DNA of 38,852 nt, taken from NCBI RefSeq assembly GCF_000972385.1, contig NZ_JXTE01000099.1:1-38852 (forward strand). The letters are read 5' to 3'. This document shows, one piece after another, positions 32,670 to 38,852 of this stretch (the first letter of the stretch is position 1; every line of letters begins with the position of its first letter). The notes beneath the pieces were generated by a model that was given only the letters and a program-made list of their open reading frames with translations, made no database searches and had not been told where the DNA came from. This DNA comes from Streptomyces sp. WM6386. Lineage in GTDB: Bacteria; Actinomycetota; Actinomycetes; Streptomycetales; Streptomycetaceae. The translations under genes were made by a program, and so were the position numbers.

Positions 32670-32692
32670 ATTACCTCTGTAGCAGAGGTAAT
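32670..32692. promoter_or_regulatory. MarR operator, perfect 10-bp inverted repeat
   Basis: ATTACCTCTG at 32670-32679 and CAGAGGTAAT at 32683-32692 are exact complements around a TAG centre. The site ends 10 bases upstream of the marR GTG, so binding would block transcription start or translation of the marR-ABC operon. At 20 paired positions it is the strongest palindrome in the window. Confidence 0.9.
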
Positions 32693-32778
32693 GGGCCCAA
32701 GGGACGGTCAAGGTCTCTCACGCTGAGAATGCGAAGGGTTTCGGTCCGTGCAGCTTTCCGAGTGAATTATCCTGAATT

Positions 32779-32803
32779 GTTTAGAAGCGTCTTCACCGGG
32801 AAT
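32779..32803 (+). promoter_or_regulatory. SigB/SigF-like promoter upstream of the sigma gene
   Basis: GTTT (32779-32782) and GGGAAT (32798-32803) are separated by 15 bases, close to the GNNTN14-16GGGTA consensus of Streptomyces SigB-type sigma factors. Transcription would start near 32810, about 115 bases before the ATG, suggesting positive autoregulation. Confidence 0.5.
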
Positions 32804-32925
32804 TCGCTTGTCAGTGCTTCGGACAGGAGGCACGTCCGTGGGAGTCGTCCCCGGTGTCCTCCGTCAGGTCCGCGCGTGACTCCCATGGTGTCTGTCACCC
32901 AGCACCGTTGAGGGAGGTGCGCGCG

Positions 32926-33717
32926 ATGCGCGTCACCACCAGAACGAAGCAGCATCCGCACGACGACGCCCCCGACACCGCCGCTTCCTTCGAACACCTC
33001 GCCACCCTGCCCGAGGGCCCGGAACGCAAGGCGCTCCGGGACGAGCTGGTCGAGCTGTGGCTGCCGATGGCCGAGCGGATAGCGGTCCGCTTCAAGGGCC
33101 GCGGCGAGTCCCTGGAGGATCTGTACCAGGTGGCCGCCCTGGGCCTGGTGAAGGCCGTCGACCACTACGACCCCGCGCGCGGCCACGCCTTCGAGGCGTA
33201 CGCCGTGCCGACCGTGACCGGCGAGATCAAACGGCACTTCCGCGATCACATGTGGACGCTGCACGTACCGCGTCGGGTCCAGGATCTGCGCAACCGGGTG
33301 CGCGCCGCCCTCAAGGAGCTGTCACAGACCACAGCGGGGCGGGCCCCCACCGTCGCCGAGATCGCCGAGTGCGCCCAGCTCAGCGAGGACGAGGTGCGTT
33401 CCGGCATGGAGGCCCTGGAGTGCTTCTCGGCGCTGTCGCTGGAAGCGGAGATGCCCGGCACCGACGGGTACGCCCTGGGGGACGCGCTCGGCGCCCCCGA
33501 CCCCCGCTTCGACGTCGTCGTGGACCGCGTCGCCGTGGGCCCCTGTCTGCGGGCCCTGCCCGAGCGCGAGCAGACCATTCTCTATCTGCGGTTCTTCCGG
33601 GGCATGACGCAGAGCCGCATTGCCAAGGAGCTCGGCATCTCCCAGATGCACGTCTCCCGGCTGCTCAGCGGCTGCTTCGACCGGATCCGTGAGGAGCTGC
33701 TGGCCGAGAGCCGGTGA
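32926..33717 (+). CDS. RNA polymerase sigma factor, SigB/SigF subfamily
   Basis: A 263-residue sigma-70 family protein with regions 2, 3 and 4. Region 2: RIAVRFKGRGESLEDLYQVAALGLVKAVDHYDPARGHAFEAYAVPTVTGEIKRHFRD; region 3: RVQDLRNRVRAALKELSQTTAGRAPTVAEIAECAQLSEDEV; region 4: LRALPEREQTILYLRFFRGMTQSRIAKELGISQMHVSRLLSG. This is the typical pattern of stress/development sigma factors controlled by partner-switching anti-sigma factors. No anti-sigma or anti-anti-sigma gene adjoins it, but an RsbW-like protein and a SpoIIE phosphatase are in the window. ATG 32926 has GGAGG before it; the longer frame from 32854 is rejected. Confidence 0.95.
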   Translation: MRVTTRTKQHPHDDAPDTAASFEHLATLPEGPERKALRDELVELWLPMAERIAVRFKGRGESLEDLYQVAALGLVKAVDHYDPARGHAFEAYAVPTVTGEIKRHFRDHMWTLHVPRRVQDLRNRVRAALKELSQTTAGRAPTVAEIAECAQLSEDEVRSGMEALECFSALSLEAEMPGTDGYALGDALGAPDPRFDVVVDRVAVGPCLRALPEREQTILYLRFFRGMTQSRIAKELGISQMHVSRLLSGCFDRIREELLAESR

Positions 33718-33727
33718 TGCCGCAGAG

Positions 33728-34060
33728 TCACTCCGGCGGTGCCTCCGGGATCTGCGTCGGGCCGTGGCGGTCGAGGGCTTCCTCCAGCTCGGCGCGGATC
33801 TCCGGGGGCAGTTCCCCGTTCCGCCCCCAGATCAGGATCAGGTCGGCGACGTTGCGGAGCTTGATGTTGGTGCGCTGGGAGACATCCTTCAGTACGCCCC
33901 AGCCCTGGTCCGGGGTCACGCGCCCGAGCGCGACCATCATGCCGATCGCCTGATCCACGACGGCATGCGAGGCGACGGCCTCCTTCAGCTGCTCGACCTC
34001 TTCCTGCAGCTCGAAGATGCGGCTCGCCTCGCCACCAGGGTCATCCCGTCCCGCGGTCAT
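33728..34060 (-). CDS. ANTAR-domain RNA-binding protein with N-terminal coiled coil
   Basis: A 110-residue protein. A short coiled coil (ASRIFELQEEVEQLKEAVASH) leads into an ANTAR domain: VVDQAIGMMVALGRVTPDQGWGVLKDVSQRTNIKLRNVADLILIW, the conserved three-helix pattern that recognises tandem RNA hairpins and prevents termination. It lacks a receiver or GAF domain, so it is a stand-alone version. The long upstream frame is a shadow. Its stop is 10 bases from the convergent sigma gene, and the double-VOC gene starts divergently 159 bases away. Its RNA targets are unknown. Confidence 0.92.
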   Translation of the reverse strand: MTAGRDDPGGEASRIFELQEEVEQLKEAVASHAVVDQAIGMMVALGRVTPDQGWGVLKDVSQRTNIKLRNVADLILIWGRNGELPPEIRAELEEALDRHGPTQIPEAPPE

Positions 34061-34219
34061 GCCACCATCCTGCTCACTCGACCGGCCCAGTGCCACCGGG
34101 CACACGCCACTCGTTTCGGCCACGTCCGCCGGGTACTCGACAGGCGCCCGGAGCGGTTCCGGTTGGACACTGAAAGAGGACCGGTGGCTGCCGGCCGGCG
34201 AGGTCAGGACGCGACTGCC

Positions 34220-35023
34220 ATGAACCATGACACCAGACGACCCGGTGGCACGACGGACGTCGTCTCCACGCACGCTGTGTTCGGCGCCCCCTGCTGGGTG
34301 AGCCTGACCACCCGGGACCAGGAGGCCGCCGAGGCGTTCTACACCGCCGTCCTCGGCTGGGAATGGCGCCCGGCCAAGCTCGGCGACCGGTTCCGGATGG
34401 CCGTGGTGGACGAGACGCCGGTGGCCGGAATCGCCGCGGTCGCCACGATGTGGCAGATGGCGGTGGCGTGGACGCCGTACTTCGCCGTGCGCAGCGCGGA
34501 CGAGGCCGTGGCACGGGTGCAGGAACGGGGCGGCACCGCCGCCGTCGGACCACTCTCCTTCCCGCCCGGGCGGGCGGCGCTGCTGGCCGACCGGGACGGG
34601 GCGACCTTCGGGATCTGGGAGGGGGAGCTCGTCGCCAACTGGGGGAAATGGCGCCGCGCGGCCCCGACCTTCATCACACTGCACACACGCGACGCCTTCG
34701 ACGCCGCCATCTTCTACGGCGAGATCCTCGACTGGGCGTCGGACCGTCCCGGCTGCTGCGAGGTCCACTACGAGGGCGGCGAGGTCGTGCTGCGCAGCGA
34801 GGGCGACATCGTGGCCCGTATCGAGTCGGGCGCGCTGGACGCGGCTCCCGACCCCACCATTCGGCCGCACTGGCAGGTGCACTTCGCCGTCTCGGACGTC
34901 GGTGCCTGCGCCCGGGCCGCGGAGGAGCACGGGGGGAGTGTCCTGTCGAAGGGCGGCGACGAGGCCGTGCTGCGCGATCCCGACGGTGCGCGGTTCACGG
35001 TGACGGCGCGTCGCGTGCACTGA
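34220..35023 (+). CDS. Double-domain VOC (glyoxalase/bleomycin-resistance-like) protein
   Basis: A 267-residue protein made of two vicinal-oxygen-chelate domains. The first is GAPCWVSLTTRDQEAAEAFYTAVLGWEWRP to about residue 135; the second is PTFITLHTRDAFDAAIFYGEILDWAS to the C-terminus (GSVLSKGGDEAVLRDPDGARFTVTAR). Such pairs typically bind metals or sequester small molecules. The metal-binding residues are not obvious in either half, so it may be a binding protein rather than an enzyme. ATG 34220 is chosen over a longer frame beginning in the sigma gene. The gene's promoter shares the region with the divergent ANTAR gene. Confidence 0.9.
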   Translation: MNHDTRRPGGTTDVVSTHAVFGAPCWVSLTTRDQEAAEAFYTAVLGWEWRPAKLGDRFRMAVVDETPVAGIAAVATMWQMAVAWTPYFAVRSADEAVARVQERGGTAAVGPLSFPPGRAALLADRDGATFGIWEGELVANWGKWRRAAPTFITLHTRDAFDAAIFYGEILDWASDRPGCCEVHYEGGEVVLRSEGDIVARIESGALDAAPDPTIRPHWQVHFAVSDVGACARAAEEHGGSVLSKGGDEAVLRDPDGARFTVTARRVH

Positions 35024-35049
35024 GCCCGGCCGGCGCGCCCGCCACCTTC

Positions 35050-37193
<2,144 letters not shown>

Positions 37194-37197
<4 letters not shown>

Positions 37198-37679
37198 CGG
37201 GCGTCCTCCAGGACGCCGCCCACCACCGGCTCCTCGCGGGGCACCTGAAGCACCTCGCGCACGCTCGGCACCGGTGCCGTCGGCACCAGCGGGACACGTC
37301 CGCCGGCCCGGGCGCGCTGCGAGAACCAGATGACCTTGCTGCCGGTGTCCGTGGCGCAGCAGCCCCAGCCGTCGCTCATCGCGGCGATGTGCTCCAGACA
37401 TCCGCGCAGATCCTGGTCCGGGCGCAGATCGCGGTCGTTGTCGCCGACGGCCGTGATGAGGTGCTGACCGTTCCACCACATCTCGATCGAGGTGAACTTG
37501 TCGGTCGCGTGCTCGTCGATGGCCTCCAGCAGCAGTTCGGCACCGCGGCAGACAGGCTCGACCAGGTTGTCGAGGTCCCAGTACCGGAGGTGAGCGGCCA
37601 GAATGCGGCTGACCTGGCCGACCCGTTCCGGGGTGACTTCCACATCGAGGTGGTAGTAGCGGGGCACTGCGGTCTTCAT
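37194..37679 (-). CDS. Atypical RsbW-like (HATPase-fold) protein coupled to glgX
   Basis: A 161-residue protein resembling the anti-sigma/RsbW family at C-terminal half and strand order: HLDVEVTPERVGQVSRILAAHLRYWDLDN, an N-box-like LLLEAIDEHATDKFTSIEMWW, a G1-like LITAVGDNDRDLRP, and a last strand GWGCCATDTGSKVIWFSQ. The Asn of the N-box appears replaced (VTNAxxHA would be expected, EAIDEHA is found), so ATP binding or phosphotransfer may be lost. It overlaps the glgX start and is upstream on the same strand, tying a stress-type signalling fold to glycogen turnover. ATG 37679 has GAGGAG 12 bases upstream, slightly far. It could act as a protein-interaction module. Confidence 0.72.
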
Positions 37680-37907
37680 CGTCGTTGGCTCCTCACCGGC
37701 GAAGCTCCCGCTGCCTTCTCGCCCCGGCGGGACGAGCCCCGAACGCACAGCGTGAGCAGTGATCGCTTCTGAGTCACCTCAACTGTGAGAGTGCTACGCC
37801 ATTCGTGCAACACGAGCGACCATCGAGATGGTTGAAGAGCCAACAAGACGCTGCGTCGTCACCCATGCACCATGAGTGAAACTCTCCGTGGGAAGGTGAA
37901 CGGCGCC

Positions 37908-38207
37908 ATGCTGCTACCGGCCAAGGCCGAAGTCGCCCGGCAACTGCGGCGTTACCGCGCCTGGGAACGCGTGATGCTGGCTTCCCCCGCCGATCGCGGG
38001 GCGCGGGCATCCTTCGAGGACTCGGGCTACACCCTCTGCGTGCTCATGGGTAAGCGCTGTGCGCGGGAGGCCGCGGACGCCGCAGAGCGCTATCTGCGGA
38101 CGAACCCCGCCTCCTATCTCCGCGAGCAGGACGGGCAAGTGTGCACGACCGCCTCGGCCAGGCGGGGTCCGCCGGTGACGCTCCGGCGGACCCCTGCGGG
38201 AAGGTAG
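37908..38207 (+). CDS. DUF5133-family protein
   Basis: A 99-residue protein. The conserved core MLLPAKAEVARQLRRYRAWERVMLASPADRGARASFEDSGYTLCVLMGKRCAREAADAAERYL is a helical domain widespread in Streptomyces and of unknown function. The ATG 37908 with GGAAGGTGA upstream matches the family start; a longer frame from 37872 adds a tail without homology. The final 30 residues (after RYLRTNPASYLREQDGQ) are Arg-rich, unlike the family, and are encoded over a strong hairpin, so the natural stop may have been lost. It is in a 228-base gap region ahead of glgE. Confidence 0.85.
   Translation: MLLPAKAEVARQLRRYRAWERVMLASPADRGARASFEDSGYTLCVLMGKRCAREAADAAERYLRTNPASYLREQDGQVCTTASARRGPPVTLRRTPAGR
38164..38194 (+). 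terminator. Strong GC hairpin inside the DUF5133 coding end
   Basis: GGGGTCCGCCGG (38164-38175) and CCGGCGGACCCC (38183-38194) form a perfect 12-bp stem with a 7-base loop. It sits within the last codons of the upstream gene, 85 bases before glgE. Read as a terminator, it would separate the two genes. Confidence 0.75.
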
Positions 38208-38278
38208 CCACTTCCGGCGCAGCTTCGATCCCCGGCCGGGCCACGGGCCCGGCCTCGAGCACGGCGGAGGTGAGACCC

Positions 38279-38852
38279 ATGAGTGCCAGCACCACCATCG
38301 GCCGCATCCCGGTACGGGACGTCCAGCCGCTCGTCGACGGCGGCCGGAGTCCGGCCAAGGCGGTCGTCGGGGAAACGTTCCAGGTGACCGCCACGGTGTT
38401 CCGCGAGGGCCATGACGCGGTCGCCGCCAACGTCGTGCTCACCGATCCCGAGGGCCGCCCGGGCCCCTGGACGCCGATGCGCGAACTGGCTCCCGGCACC
38501 GATCGCTGGGGCGCCGACGTCACCCCTGACGCCCTGGGCCACTGGACCTTTCACGTGGAGGCCTGGAGCGGCCCGATCGCCACCTGGCGCCACCATGCCG
38601 GCATCAAGATCCCGGCCGGCATCGACGTCGGCCTGGTGCTGGAAGAGGGCGCCGACCTCTACTTCCGTGCGGCGGCCGGGGTGCCGGACGACGAGGGGCG
38701 CGGGTCGGTGCTGGCCGCCGCGGAGTCGCTGCGCCAGGATTCGCTGTCCATCTCGGCGCGGCTGGCGGGGGCGTTGACGCCCGAGGTGGACGCGGTGCTG
38801 GCGCGGTATCCGCTGCGGGATCTGGTGACCGTCTCCGAGGTGCTGCCGCTGC
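38279..38852 (+). CDS. glgE: Alpha-1,4-glucan:maltose-1-phosphate maltosyltransferase, N-terminal part (truncated by window edge)
   Basis: The frame begins at ATG 38279, with GGAGGTGA upstream, and runs off the right edge after 191 codons. The N-terminal pattern is that of Streptomyces GlgE: IGRIPVRDVQPLVDGGRSPAKAVVGETFQVTATVFREGHDAVAANVVLTDPEGR, then GPWTPMRELAPGTDRWGADVTPDALGHWTFHVEAWSGPIATWRHHAGIKIPAGIDVGLVLEEGA, a beta-domain and helical start. GlgE transfers maltose from maltose-1-phosphate to alpha-glucan. The catalytic barrel lies beyond the window. It fits next to glgX. Confidence 0.93.
   Translation, partial: MSASTTIGRIPVRDVQPLVDGGRSPAKAVVGETFQVTATVFREGHDAVAANVVLTDPEGRPGPWTPMRELAPGTDRWGADVTPDALGHWTFHVEAWSGPIATWRHHAGIKIPAGIDVGLVLEEGADLYFRAAAGVPDDEGRGSVLAAAESLRQDSLSISARLAGALTPEVDAVLARYPLRDLVTVSEVLPL

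Noticed and set aside
37776..37860. Possible small gene or riboswitch in the AT-richer gap before the DUF5133 gene
   Set aside because: No start with ribosome binding site and no recognisable conserved structure; treated as promoter region.

Overview
This is a 38.9 kb piece of a high-GC actinobacterial chromosome, almost certainly Streptomyces. Third codon positions are strongly G/C, GTG starts are common, regulator families are dense (LacI, AraC, TetR, three-domain SpoIIE phosphatase, two MarR, NarL-type two-component, SigB-type sigma, ANTAR), and there is a GlgE/GlgX glucan locus. I found no rRNA, tRNA, CRISPR array, transposase or prophage gene. The content looks like chromosome-arm, accessory-rich DNA.

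Left part (1-11.9 kb): the 3' end of a probable metallophosphoesterase and a luciferase-like flavin oxidoreductase are followed by a decayed histidine-kinase remnant, a TauD-type dioxygenase and a P-loop kinase. Then comes a compact fructan locus. A Tat-exported GH32 enzyme (minus strand) diverges from a translationally coupled operon of sugar-binding protein, two permeases and a cytoplasmic GH32 enzyme. A LacI-family regulator converges on the operon's end, and matching operators CTAACTCGTnnnAG lie in the divergent promoter region. Extracellular hydrolysis, import through a shared ATPase not encoded here, and intracellular hydrolysis form a complete pathway. The lacI reading frame carries a one-base frameshift. 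An aldo/keto reductase and a secreted cupin follow.

Middle (12.4-25 kb): a PAS-PAS-GAF-SpoIIE-HATPase phosphatase; a DoxX-like membrane protein coupled to a BCP-type peroxiredoxin; a divergent AraC regulator and fosmidomycin-resistance-like MFS pump; a MarR regulator; and a three-component monooxygenase operon (CYP105-like P450, CX5C ferredoxin, FAD reductase). A 590-base gene-free stretch leads into a NarL-type kinase/response regulator pair. A TetR regulator and an SDR follow as a divergent pair with clear operators.

Right part (25-38.9 kb): a LigC-like ATP-dependent DNA ligase, a secreted NPP1-like protein, a questin-oxidase-like protein, an unknown protein with a probable leaderless transcript, a divergent HemC paralogue, and a marR-ABC ATPase-ABC permease operon with a perfect 10+10 palindrome. 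The ATPase gene has a small frameshifting deletion near its start. Then come a SigB-type sigma factor with a SigB-like promoter, an ANTAR protein, a double-VOC protein, an atypical RsbW-like ATPase fold coupled to glgX, a DUF5133 protein whose coding end contains a strong hairpin, and the first third of glgE.

Three genes (kinase remnant, lacI, ABC ATPase) are broken. The kinase remnant is clearly decayed. The other two could be real mutations or sequencing errors, which matters for how the fructan and ABC loci are interpreted.
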